DNA from: Phycisphaerae bacterium
Lineage (GTDB): Bacteria > Planctomycetota > Phycisphaerae > Phycisphaerales > Phycisphaeraceae
Assembly (NCBI GenBank): GCA_030432595.1
Contig: JAUIGU010000001.1
Location: forward strand, 394,720 to 458,719
Direction of reading: 5' to 3'
DNA length: 64,000 bases
Position numbers and translations under genes: made by a program. A model generated the notes under the pieces. That model was not told where the DNA came from. It saw only the letters and a program-made list of their open reading frames with translations, and did no database searches. Shown here one piece after another: positions 28,501 through 36,048 of the stretch (position 1 is its first letter; every line of letters starts with the position of its first letter).

Positions 28501-29625
28501 AACTTCTTCGACAACGCGTGGGTGCTGAGCATCGACGGCATCAGCTACAACGACACGGCGATGATGGCGCTGTCGGGCTTTGCGGCCGACGAAACCACCA
28601 ACGCCGCCGGCCTCAACGCCTACGCGTACCAGAGCCTTGGCACCGACGCCGGTGCGACCGGCCTGGACGTCACCTTCGACTGGGGCTCGTTCGAAGACGC
28701 CCCGGGCCCGCGTGATCTGGGCATCACCGTCGGCGTGTACGAGTCGACCGGCGCGTTCGTCCCCGACGACGCAACCGACCTGCTCGGCGGCGCCGGCGTG
28801 ACCCTCCTGGACGAGGTCTCGCTGACCCAGGCCGCCGTCGCCGTGGGCGGCAACTTCCCCGGCGAGTCGGTCTCGCTGGATATCTCCGGCCAGAGCGGCG
28901 GCGAGCTGTTCATCCGCATCAACAACTTCGAGACCGCGACCGGCGCCCCCAACGACGAGTCGTGGATCGGCGTGGACAACCTCACGCTCGCCGTGACCGG
29001 CGGCACGGCCTCCGTGCCGATCGCGACCAGCGCCACCGTCGACGGCGACGTGACCCTCAGCGCCACATCAACGCTCAGCCTCGACATCGCCGGGTCGGGC
29101 GTTAACGACCTGCTCAGCGTCACCGGCAACCTCGCCGCCAACGGCACGCTCGAAGTGTTGCTGGACGCCACCGTTTCCGCGCTCGAAGAAGGCGACACCT
29201 ACGACCTGCTGGACTTCGGCAGCGTCACGGGCACCTTCGCCAACCTCGACCTGCCGACCCTGGGCAGCGGCCTGGACTGGGACACGACCAGCCTGCTGGT
29301 AGACGGCATCATCTCCGTCATCAACGTCGGCGGAATCTTCGGCGACTACAACGACTCCGGACAGGTCGAACAAGGCGACCTCGACTTCGTCCTCCAGAAC
29401 TGGGGCGACACCGACATCTCCGACGTCGCCGGCTGGGTCAACTTCGCCGGCCTGCCCGGCGGCGGCATCGACGGACAGGTCGAACAGACCGAGCTGGACC
29501 TCGTGCTCACCAACTGGGGCGACACCACCGCGCCGGACTTCGCCGGCTCGGCCGTCCCCGAACCCGCGGCGGTGGCGCTGCTGGGCCTGGGCGGCGTGGC
29601 GCTGCTGGGACGCCGGCGCGGCTGA
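25501..29625 (+). CDS. Giant secreted beta-strand-repeat protein with two NGDFE domains, dockerin-like and PEP-CTERM tail
   Basis: A 1374-residue secreted protein, second member of the family at 7548-12179. CACGGAGG lies just upstream of ATG 25501. The signal peptide ends near AAAQ (about residue 36). A PEP-CTERM-associated carbohydrate-binding-like domain opens ITNGDFETGG (about 37-225) and a second copy opens ITNGDFEAGV near 972. Between them are autotransporter-type beta-strand repeats, opening with WNVDADGNYGTGSNWSGG near 234, a block also seen in the other giant protein. An EF-hand pair starts near 1280 (GDYNDSGQVEQGDLDFVLQN) and PEP-CTERM near 1351 (VPEPAAVALLG to GRRRG). It lies 130 bases after the FecR-LamG gene, so it may be a direct target of that sigma factor (inference). 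Confidence 0.85.
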   Translation: MTRFTRSSTIGRSVVCYSTASLLAAVGLSAPAAAQISITNGDFETGGGANIADVTSWFDNNTGGFFEGAWQSNAQSFNGTNQVVFSSFESDDFGIPSPTVLDGSYLYQGVGTAAGATSLELEFDWGAPTDDDINRDLGLTVAIYADTTGSFVGVDGTDVNGVAGLTLLDSETFTSAAGTRPAGGTMFTNVLTSLDLTGAGTNQLYLRFNGYLPTTTESWPTLDNVGIFDPNIIAWNVDADGNYGTGSNWSGGVAPGANADVEFGSAITANREVTLTSNVTINTATFNNGAGDYFIVPAAAQTLTLTGLATIDVAGGRHWSRANIAGTSGANFTGGGEFILDADNSFSGGLNVDNANLGITHADAIPTGNAISIVNGGQVQIWGPENQFFIDNGATLVSSLTLSNPISIDATSSFHINNGAAVNVTGVISGAGTVDVFDAPATLSAANTYTGVTNVSGDGVLTPGNNAALGAGGTGASGTVVFGDQNTSSVALTGGRTIANEVLRPGARQNATIDAPHLTSAGTNAWNGNILGELGGTNYNFLSTSGTLTLGGTLSAPDTGVRNFVFDGAGNFSVALITDGLADADGNFSVISLEDNVNVIKRGTGTLTVTTATDANDDFWSGTTTIQAGTVVVQDDGLDNGELRSDVTVNAGAFFDIDDFATYNLLPTTGLEVGIGGGGTVIANTLGAFESSTITPGDSVGTLKVNGNMTLTYFDADAAVVPNSGSLNYELGDDASINGVDNAENDLIRVNGTLTTTMNAGTTANQFVVNVTPVDGFLDGSPNYTLMSATTRNGNATAANFAVNVVNPQGTAVNSRQNPTVVLNGTSVQVGFTPNQTYTWNGNANNTWDVDGALNWTSSDQQFMDLDRVTFGATGQGTVDVAGPVTPGQMTVAAGTSYSFTGGAIQGSANLNVNGTLALNNDDSFVKTATVANGGTLDLQRDGYVLAGNVVAQNGSTLRVGGDGLPSGQALNITNGDFEAGVPDEVHQADIPSWFDFNGANFFDNAWVLSIDGISYNDTAMMALSGFAADETTNAAGLNAYAYQSLGTDAGATGLDVTFDWGSFEDAPGPRDLGITVGVYESTGAFVPDDATDLLGGAGVTLLDEVSLTQAAVAVGGNFPGESVSLDISGQSGGELFIRINNFETATGAPNDESWIGVDNLTLAVTGGTASVPIATSATVDGDVTLSATSTLSLDIAGSGVNDLLSVTGNLAANGTLEVLLDATVSALEEGDTYDLLDFGSVTGTFANLDLPTLGSGLDWDTTSLLVDGIISVINVGGIFGDYNDSGQVEQGDLDFVLQNWGDTDISDVAGWVNFAGLPGGGIDGQVEQTELDLVLTNWGDTTAPDFAGSAVPEPAAVALLGLGGVALLGRRRG

Positions 29626-29745
29626 GGCGCCGAGCCGGGCCGCCGGGGGGGGCGGCTCGACTCTCCTAAAATCCCCGTTGCCGCGCCGTTCAACGACGGC
29701 CCGGCGACTTCCCAAATCGTTCAACCCTCTGCACGGAGCCTTCTC

Positions 29746-30576
29746 ATGACGCCCCTCCCGTCGACCCGCAAAGGATTCACCCTGATCGAACTGCTCGTGG
29801 TCATCAGCATCATCGCGCTGCTGATCGGCATCCTCCTGCCGGCGCTGGCGTCGGCACGGGCGGCCGCGCGCGTCAGCCGTTGCCTGGCCACCACGCGGTC
29901 GCTCGCCCAGGCCGTCAACACCCACTTCACCGACACGCAGGGCGAGATGATCGCCGGCCTCGAAGACCAGTGGATGAGCACGCTCGACGACTACCTGGAC
30001 GGCGGTGCCGACGAATACCGGCTGTGCCCCGAGGCCAGCGTCCTCACCGAGCCCGAAACCTCATCGCCCGGATACTGGACCGGCAGCGCCACCAGCGCGT
30101 GGCACACCACGGCCTACCGGTTCAACGACCAGGACAACTTCCCCTTCACCGGAAGCTACGGGATCAACAGCTTCTTCTACGACGACACCACCTCGTTCAC
30201 CGCCGGTGCCGGGTGGGCCACCGCCTCCGCCTACCCCGACGCCTGGTGGGGCAACGCCGACCGCATCACCACCACCACCACCACGCCGATCTTCGGTGAC
30301 TCCAACTGGCGCGACGCGCACCCCCACCACGACGACATCTTCCCGGCCGACAGCCAACTCGACACCGGCTTCAAGTGGGATCAGACCAGCGGAACTAATC
30401 CGCACATGATGGGCCGGTTCGTGATGAACCGGCACCCCGGCGGCACCAACCTCAGCTTCGTGGACGGCCACGCCTCCACCGTGCCGCACCAGGAGCTCTG
30501 GTCGCTGCATTGGAGCCGCGTCTTCGAGCCCGGCGACGCGCCCTCAAACAACTCCGGCGGCGGCGGCGGGTTCTGA
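29746..30576 (+). CDS. Type II pseudopilin-like protein with H-X9-DG motif and poly-Gly-Phe tail
   Basis: A 276-residue homologue of the pseudopilin at 13922. ATG 29746 has GGAG about 10 bases upstream. The prepilin signal is [20 protein letters not shown] with the same helix ([20 protein letters not shown]). The C-terminal [15 protein letters not shown] is a perfect H-X9-DG. The last residues are NNSGGGGGF, five Gly then Phe, as in the first copy. As there, it stands between a PEP-CTERM gene and a sugar-hydrolase gene. Acts in the inner membrane/periplasm after prepilin peptidase cleavage (family knowledge). Confidence 0.8.
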   Translation: MTPLPSTRKGFTLIELLVVISIIALLIGILLPALASARAAARVSRCLATTRSLAQAVNTHFTDTQGEMIAGLEDQWMSTLDDYLDGGADEYRLCPEASVLTEPETSSPGYWTGSATSAWHTTAYRFNDQDNFPFTGSYGINSFFYDDTTSFTAGAGWATASAYPDAWWGNADRITTTTTTPIFGDSNWRDAHPHHDDIFPADSQLDTGFKWDQTSGTNPHMMGRFVMNRHPGGTNLSFVDGHASTVPHQELWSLHWSRVFEPGDAPSNNSGGGGGF

Positions 30577-30748
30577 CCCCCGCCACGCGGTGCTTTTCCC
30601 CCTTATTCGTCCCCTTGTTTCTGAACCATCCATCCGAACCCGATGACCGTCTCGCGCGACGCAACGTGTACCGTGTCCGTCATCGATCCGCGTGGCGAGC
30701 GGGTGGCCGATGCCTGCCTTCCGCGCCGCCCCGCGCCATGGAGACGCC

Positions 30749-33124
30749 ATGAAACTCTTCGTGCTTGCTTTCGTTCTGGTGGCACTCGCATCGCTGTCCG
30801 TCGGCGTCCGGGCCGTCGAACTTTTCGATCTGCGTGACGTGCGCTTGCTGGACGGACCGTTCAAGCACGCCCAGGACCTCAACGTCGAACAACTCCTCCA
30901 GTACGACGCCGACCGCCTGCTCGCGCCCTTCCGCATCGACGCCGGGCTCGAACCCAAGGCCCCGCGCTACCCCAACTGGGAAAGCTCGGGCCTGGACGGG
31001 CACACCGGCGGGCACTACCTCAGCGCCCTGGCGATCCACTACGCCGCGACCGGCGACGAACGCCTCCGCGAACGGCTCGACTACGCCGTCGCCGAACTCG
31101 CCGCGTGCCAAGAAGCGCACGGCAACGGGTACGTCGGTGGCATCCCCGACAGCCGCCCCGTCTGGGACGCGGTCGCCGACGGCCGGATCGACGCTTCGGG
31201 CTTCGGGCTCAACGGCCGGTGGGTCCCGCTCTACAACCTGCACAAGACCTTCGCCGGGCTGCGCGACGCGTACGTCGTGGCCGGCAACGAGCAGGCCCGC
31301 GACGTGCTGACCAAGCTCACGGACTGGCTCGGCCGGACCGTCGCCGACCTCAGCGACGAGCAGCTCCAGGACATGCTGCGCAGCGAACACGGCGGCCTGA
31401 ACGAAACCCTCGCCGACGTCGCGGCCATCACCGGCGAAGACCGCTACCTCGACCTGGCCCGACGCTTCAACCACCACGCCATCCTCGACCCGCTCGTCGC
31501 CCATGAAGACCGCCTCAACGGCCTGCACGCCAACACCCAGGTGCCCAAAGTCGTCGGATTCCAACGCATCGCCAACCTCGACGACGACCAGCAACTCCAC
31601 GCCGCGTCCCTCCACTTCTGGGACATCGTCGTGCACGGCCGCAGCCTCGCCTTCGGCGGCAACAGCATCAATGAACACTTCCCCGCCCCGCACCAATCCA
31701 TCGACTGGATGCGCGAACGCGCCGGCCCCGAGTCCTGCAACACATACAACATGCTCCGACTCACCGAGCAGTTGTTCCTCGCCCAGCCCGAGGCTGAACT
31801 CGCCGACTTCTACGAACGCGCCGCGCTCAACCACATCCTCTCGACCCAGCACCCCGAGCACGGCGGGTACGTCTACTTCACCACCGCCCGCCCGCGCCAC
31901 TACCGCAACTACTCCCAGGTCGGGCAGGCGTTCTGGTGCTGCGTCGGGTCGGGCATGGAAAACCACGGCAAGTACGGCCAGTTCATCTACGCCCACGACG
32001 ACGACACGCTCTACGTCAACCTCTTCATCGCCTCCGAAGTGAACTGGAAAGAACACGGCGTCACCGTCAAACAAGAGAACCGCTTCCCCGACGAGGCCCG
32101 CACCAAGCTCACGCTCAATATGGAGTCCCCAAAGGACTTCGCGCTCAAACTGCGGCACCCGGCGTGGGTTGAATCCGGCGCGTTCCGCGTCACCATCAAC
32201 GGCGAAGCGGTCGATTCCGATTCGACGCCCGCTTCCTACGCCGTGATCGAACGCACCTGGAACGACGGCGACGTGATCGAAGTCGAACTGCCGATGACGC
32301 CTCGGCTGGAACCGCTCCCCCACCTCGACGACTACGCGGCCGTGATGTACGGCCCCGTGCTGCTCGCCGCGCCCACCGGCACGGACGACATGCCCGACCT
32401 GCTCGCCGGCGACGGCCGCATGGAGCACATCGCCCACGGCGCACTCCGCCCGCTGGATGAATCGCCGGCATTGGTGGCCAACTCCGACGACGACGTGCTC
32501 GCCGACCTGGAGCGCGTGTCGTCGGACGACCTCACCTTCCGCATCGACGACGTGCTGCTCCCGGAAACCTACGAATCGCTCGAACTCATCCCGTTCTTCC
32601 GCCTGCATGACCAGCGCTACGTCATGTATTGGCGCGTCGCCACGCCCGAGGAATACCAGTCCACCCTCGACGCCGAACGCGCCGGCGAGGAACAACGCCT
32701 CGCGCTCGAACGCCGGACCGTCGATCAACTCACGCCCGGCCAGCAGCAACCCGAGTCCGACCACAACTTCCGCGGCGAGAACACCACCACCGGCGTCTGG
32801 CAGGACCGCTCGTACCGCCACGCCGACGGATGGTTCGCCTACGACCTCAAATCCGACGGCAGCCGCGACCTCAAGCTCCGCGTCACCTACTTCGGCTCCG
32901 ACCACCGCCGATTCAACATCGCCATCGACGACCGCGTCATCGAGCGCGTCAACCTCGCCGCCCCCCGCCCCGGTGAATTCATGGACGTCGAGTACGACAT
33001 CCCGGCCCGCCTGCTCCCACGCCGCGCCGGCGAAACCCTCCGCGTCACCTTCACCGCCCAACCCGGCTCCATGGCCGGCGGCCTCTTCGACGTCCGCTTG
33101 GTCCAACCCGAGACCGAGCCATAA
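30749..33124 (+). CDS. Glycoside hydrolase family 127 (beta-L-arabinofuranosidase-like)
   Basis: A 791-residue secreted protein. A frame extension to 30692 exists, but ATG 30749 has GGAG at 30740-30743 and begins the signal peptide (MKLFVLAFVLVALASLSVGV). The (alpha/alpha)6 barrel starts VELFDLRDVRLLDGPF, and NWESSGLDGHTGGHYLSALA is typical of the family. The zinc and catalytic residues known from GH127 (a Glu-x-Cys, then Cys-Cys, the first Cys being the nucleophile) are present as Glu328-Ser-Cys330 and Cys397-Cys398 (FWCCVGSG). Removes beta-L-arabinofuranose or related residues from plant-type glycans. The C-terminal 200 residues form beta-sandwich domains. It is the last gene before the integrated element. 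Confidence 0.85.
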   Translation: MKLFVLAFVLVALASLSVGVRAVELFDLRDVRLLDGPFKHAQDLNVEQLLQYDADRLLAPFRIDAGLEPKAPRYPNWESSGLDGHTGGHYLSALAIHYAATGDERLRERLDYAVAELAACQEAHGNGYVGGIPDSRPVWDAVADGRIDASGFGLNGRWVPLYNLHKTFAGLRDAYVVAGNEQARDVLTKLTDWLGRTVADLSDEQLQDMLRSEHGGLNETLADVAAITGEDRYLDLARRFNHHAILDPLVAHEDRLNGLHANTQVPKVVGFQRIANLDDDQQLHAASLHFWDIVVHGRSLAFGGNSINEHFPAPHQSIDWMRERAGPESCNTYNMLRLTEQLFLAQPEAELADFYERAALNHILSTQHPEHGGYVYFTTARPRHYRNYSQVGQAFWCCVGSGMENHGKYGQFIYAHDDDTLYVNLFIASEVNWKEHGVTVKQENRFPDEARTKLTLNMESPKDFALKLRHPAWVESGAFRVTINGEAVDSDSTPASYAVIERTWNDGDVIEVELPMTPRLEPLPHLDDYAAVMYGPVLLAAPTGTDDMPDLLAGDGRMEHIAHGALRPLDESPALVANSDDDVLADLERVSSDDLTFRIDDVLLPETYESLELIPFFRLHDQRYVMYWRVATPEEYQSTLDAERAGEEQRLALERRTVDQLTPGQQQPESDHNFRGENTTTGVWQDRSYRHADGWFAYDLKSDGSRDLKLRVTYFGSDHRRFNIAIDDRVIERVNLAAPRPGEFMDVEYDIPARLLPRRAGETLRVTFTAQPGSMAGGLFDVRLVQPETEP

Positions 33125-33128
33125 AAAA

Positions 33129-33164
33129 CCGCACTGAAACGCACGAAAGTGCGTCACAGTGCGG
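33129..33164 (-). terminator. Terminator hairpin beside the left tRNA-like end (chromosomal copy)
   Basis: A two-part stem: outer arms CCGCACT / AGTGCGG, a 3x3 internal loop, and inner arms ACGCAC / GTGCGT closing a 4-base GAAA loop on the plus strand. On the minus strand it follows the tRNA-like 3' end and is followed by TTTTTTAT, so it is a minus-strand terminator. It lies 4 bases after the GH127 stop and may also slow plus-strand transcription. Confidence 0.75.
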
Positions 33165-33194
33165 GGAAGTGGCCAGACCCGGACTTGAACCGGG
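33159..33194. repeat. Left attachment repeat (attL)
   Basis: A 36-base direct repeat identical to 51828-51863. It contains GTGGCCAGA and CCCGGACTTGAACCGGG, the complement of a tRNA acceptor 3' strand and T-arm. Sequence inside the element diverges from the right copy immediately after the repeat (TGACCTAAACC here). By the usual logic of tRNA-site integration the crossover lies within this 36-bp block. Confidence 0.8.
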
Positions 33195-33204
33195 TGACCT
33201 AAAC

Positions 33205-33417
33205 CCCATAAAACATGGTGGTTTATGGTTGGTGGGCGATCAGGCTGGCGCGCAATCCGGCGCAGTTTGCGTGTTTCCGGGCGACCTCGGCGACGAGCCC
33301 GAACTCGCGGAGTTGATCACCCTGTGGAGCCGACTCCCCGATCACACAAAATCCAGCATCGTCACGCTGGCCGCGGCCGTCGCCGCGGGCCAGAACGCAA
33401 AGGGGGCGACACGATGA
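33205..33417 (+). pseudogene. Remnant of an integrase-associated small reading frame
   Basis: An open frame runs 33169-33417, but its first residues (ARPGLEPG) are only the translated T-arm. The later part, CVFPGDLGDEPELAELITLW then LPDHTKSSIVTLAAAV, looks like genuine protein and resembles the short C-terminal segments found next to tyrosine recombinase genes in planctomycetes (my recollection of the family, not a search). With no credible start after the repeat it is best seen as a truncated remnant at the element edge. Confidence 0.35.
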
Positions 33418-33687
33418 GGGCAGTGCCGACGCGGGAACGTGGCCGTGGAGACATCTGACTGCTGCTCCTGCGGTCGGTGAGCCCAAGCGGCATGGTCGCT
33501 CGCAGACCCGAATCAACAAGCGATACTTCGGCCTTCATCGCAACTCCGATACCATGCATTGGTAGCCCACCGAAGGCTGGGTAGAGGTACGGTCCCGAAT
33601 TTCCGGGGCCACGGCCGTCAGTCCAGATGATCCTAACGAGTCTCATATCAGCGCTTTCGGTGCCACCGTTCCGAATCGATCAAAGCA
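33418..33687. other. Non-coding stretch inside the left element end
   Basis: 270 bases with no convincing gene on either strand. Base composition is lower in G+C than the flanks (CATCGCAACTCCGATACCATG is typical). TTTCCGGGGCC at about 33600 is a near match to the dispersed CCCCCGGAA motif. No terminator or promoter is clear. Confidence 0.4.
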
Positions 33688-33921
33688 ATGCCCAATTCGA
33701 ACGACAAGGACCTCTCGACACCCCCGACCCGCTCACCGGAGGCCGATCAGCCATTGGATCACACCAAACCCGCGGCGGACGTGGCGATGCAGGCGGTGAG
33801 GCGGCAGTGGGCGGCCGACGGCATCCCGTCAACGGGTCCGGATTTCCCCGAGCCGTCCGAAGCCGAGTTGAAGGCCAAGCGACAGAAGTTGAGCGCGTTT
33901 GGCAAGAACTCCAAGACCTAA
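33688..33921 (+). CDS. Small hypothetical protein
   Basis: A 77-residue acidic/polar protein from ATG 33688 (GATCAAAGCA precedes it; no strong ribosome-binding site). The N-terminal 40 residues are rich in Asp, Pro and Ser, then VAMQAVRRQWAADGI and a Lys-rich end (AKRQKLSAFGKN). Not recognised. Codon use is compatible with coding, and no opposite-strand frame is better. It could be a small regulator of the island; that is speculation. Confidence 0.45.
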   Translation: MPNSNDKDLSTPPTRSPEADQPLDHTKPAADVAMQAVRRQWAADGIPSTGPDFPEPSEAELKAKRQKLSAFGKNSKT

Positions 33922-34050
33922 ACCCGAGCTACACACCGCAGCAGGTTTCGTATTTGACGTTGTCGGTTCTGTCGGGGCGGCACAAGGCCAAAACGGTCAC
34001 ATACAACCGAGACCTTATCACCGTTCCGACCGATCGTCTGGCCGTCTGCA

Positions 34051-34434
34051 TCACGTCTGCATTGCCTTCCGCAAGGCCCCTACACACACATCCAGATTGA
34101 AGACTTCAGGGTCGGCCAGCCAGAACCGCCTGACGCCCGTCGGCATCGCCGCGAGCACCTCGGGGCTGTCTTCGAACATCGCGTCGAGCCCGAGTTCCTC
34201 GGCCACCCTCGCCTTCCATGTCGGTGGGTCGTGGTCATCTGGCCCGGGCAGATGAACGGAAGTGCACGCGATCCCCAGGCTAGATAGCTCCTGCCTTGTA
34301 GCGTCATCCTCGGTCGGCTCGCGGAACGTAATCACGTGGACTTCGTGCCCCTGCACGATCAAAGCCACGCTGAGCACCGCGAAGAGTTCCGGTACGTCAG
34401 AGATGGTGTGGTCGAGGTCTAGGCCGATGATCAT
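34051..34434 (-). CDS. HAD-superfamily phosphatase-like protein
   Basis: A 127-residue protein on the minus strand beginning MIIGLDLDHTISDVPELFAV: the DLDHT motif gives the nucleophile Asp6 and acid/base Asp8 of HAD hydrolases. VHVITFREPTEDD fits motif II (Thr), WKARVAEELGLDAMF motif III (Lys), and FEDSPEVLAA motif IV. The small size and lack of a large cap resemble nucleotidase-like or Cof-independent HADs in phages and islands. Substrate unknown. It is the only minus-strand gene in the element, and its composition is lower in G+C than the neighbouring chromosome. Confidence 0.65.
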   Translation of the reverse strand: MIIGLDLDHTISDVPELFAVLSVALIVQGHEVHVITFREPTEDDATRQELSSLGIACTSVHLPGPDDHDPPTWKARVAEELGLDAMFEDSPEVLAAMPTGVRRFWLADPEVFNLDVCVGALRKAMQT

Positions 34435-34567
34435 GTGTCCATCCTTCTGTAGTGGCTGAAGCGATATCGTCGTCCATCCTATGATGCACGGCTACGCCGA
34501 CGCGCTGATGGCCCTACTAGCCGTGATCGAACTATGGTGGTCGCGGAAATCACGCTAAAGAACTTCG

Positions 34568-35071
34568 ATGCCCAAACCGGATGAACGAGAACTCGATCCC
34601 CCGCCCGAGTCGCCGACGGTGCAAGATCAGCCTGACCATGAACCTCAGGTACGTTTTTCCATCGCGCGCATCCGCGATGCCGATGAGTTTCGTTCGATCC
34701 CGGGCATGGTCGTGGCGGCTGCCTTTGCAGAAGCAACCAATACGCTCAGCACCGCCCGCTTCGGCGACTACTTGCACCCGGACGTCGAATACCGCAGCGG
34801 CTGGGGGCGCGTCCAGTGCCGCGGCAAGGAAGAATTGCTCGCTTGGCTCAATAACCGGTTCGCGCTCGCTCGCCGGCTAGGCGGCTACCGCTCACAGATT
34901 GTCGTTCTTCCAGATGGCACCGCCGGCGTTCTCACGGGCTGCCTCGACGATACGCCGCCTGCGTTGACTCGCTTTGAACTCAAGTCCGGCCTCGCCCGCC
35001 GGATCGATGTCACGGACCAGTTTGACCGCGACGCCCTGCGCGAGACGCTGTACGCCCCGCCGGAGGCGTGA
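34568..35071 (+). CDS. NTF2/SnoaL-like domain protein
   Basis: A 167-residue protein. A charged, proline-rich N-terminus (1-35) is followed by a cone-shaped NTF2-like fold: helix DEFRSIPGMVVAAAFAEATN, strands EYRSGWGRVQCRGKEELLAW and GYRSQIVVLPDGTAGVLTGC, then ALTRFELKSGLARRIDVTDQ. Such domains bind small molecules or act as association modules; no enzyme activity can be assigned. Start ATG 34568. It is divergent from the HAD-like gene across a 133-base AT-richer gap that probably carries both promoters. Confidence 0.55.
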   Translation: MPKPDERELDPPPESPTVQDQPDHEPQVRFSIARIRDADEFRSIPGMVVAAAFAEATNTLSTARFGDYLHPDVEYRSGWGRVQCRGKEELLAWLNNRFALARRLGGYRSQIVVLPDGTAGVLTGCLDDTPPALTRFELKSGLARRIDVTDQFDRDALRETLYAPPEA

Positions 35072-35286
35072 CGGCGGCAGTGGCGATACTCCTATAGCGG
35101 AACTCGAAGCGTCTGCCCCCTCCCCCACGTACTCGCCGCCGTGTCGTTCCCCATCGGCGTGAATACCCCTTTCTTCGTATCGGCGAAGTCACCTTCGCCC
35201 GAATCGCTCCCTCGCTGCATGACCGAAGGAGACCGCGGTATCGTGAATAGTCCGGCCCCGATTCACACGTCCGGGAGCGTTTCGCA

Positions 35287-35931
35287 TTGCCTTGGCCCGA
35301 TGACGTAAAGCCTTTCTCGCTAATCGATGAGGCCGACGCCCGGCTCCACCGCTTCCCTGATGAACTCTCGGCGTACGCCCTTGCCCAGCGCGGCCTTGAC
35401 CCGCCCGACCAGGTCGACCGGGCATGGCGGAAGGTGCGCCAGTTCAAAACAGCCGGCCGCGACCACGCCGCGGCGCAACGACGCGCCGCCGACTGGTTTG
35501 CCCGCGGCTTAGCTCGCTTCCTCCCGCCGCGCGCCACTTGCCTGACGCTACCGACCTCGCGTGCCGACGACGATCCCCGCCACGATGGTCGCTTCGAAAT
35601 ACTCGCCGACCGACTCTGCTTGCACCGACCAGACCTTGATTTGATTGAGGGTGTCCTCGTCCGCACGCAGACACACACCGCTCTGCACGAAGGCGGCGAA
35701 CGCTCGCCCGAGTCGGTCGGCCAAGGCTTGACGTGTCTCCCATTCCCCGCCATCGGGAGTATGGCTTCCGAGCACCTTGTCCGTGAAAGCCAGCCACCCC
35801 GGACGCTCTTCATCATCGACGATGTCTGCACCACCGGCAGCCACCTCATCGCCGCCACCCGCCTGCTCCGCACCCACGCCCCCGGCCTCCCCGTCGTCGG
35901 CCTCGTCGCCGTCCGCAAGGAACGCGGCTGA
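35287..35931 (+). CDS. Phosphoribosyltransferase-like protein upstream of the helicase/RM operon
   Basis: A 214-residue protein with a type I PRTase PRPP-binding loop near the C-terminus: TLFIIDDVCTTGSHLIAATR (two acidic residues then TTG). The N-terminal half (ALAQRGLDPPDQVDRAWRKV, RAADWFARGLARFLPPRATC) is unlike ComF, and the usual zinc ribbon is absent. Start TTG 35287 is the only candidate found before the conserved part. It ends 117 bases before the helicase start. PRTases of this kind are often found beside restriction and helicase genes; a role in nucleotide signalling or in defence is inference. The 215-base gap before it shows no gene. Confidence 0.6.
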   Translation: MPWPDDVKPFSLIDEADARLHRFPDELSAYALAQRGLDPPDQVDRAWRKVRQFKTAGRDHAAAQRRAADWFARGLARFLPPRATCLTLPTSRADDDPRHDGRFEILADRLCLHRPDLDLIEGVLVRTQTHTALHEGGERSPESVGQGLTCLPFPAIGSMASEHLVRESQPPRTLFIIDDVCTTGSHLIAATRLLRTHAPGLPVVGLVAVRKERG

Positions 35932-36048
35932 CTCCGCACAAGAGGAATCCCCACCTTCCGCCCGGGGGCGCGGCCCACCAGCGTCACGAGAAGGCGAGTG
36001 AGCCAACCGTTATCCTCGGTTGCCACTTCCCGTTTTCCGAGGGTCTGC

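Noticed and set aside
30680..33157. 825-residue minus-strand frame opposite the GH127 gene
   Set aside because: Antisense shadow; the plus strand has the conserved Glu-x-Cys and Cys-Cys.
33169..33204. ARPGLEPG peptide as the start of a protein
   Set aside because: This is the translated complement of the tRNA T-arm, a common annotation artefact at such att sites.
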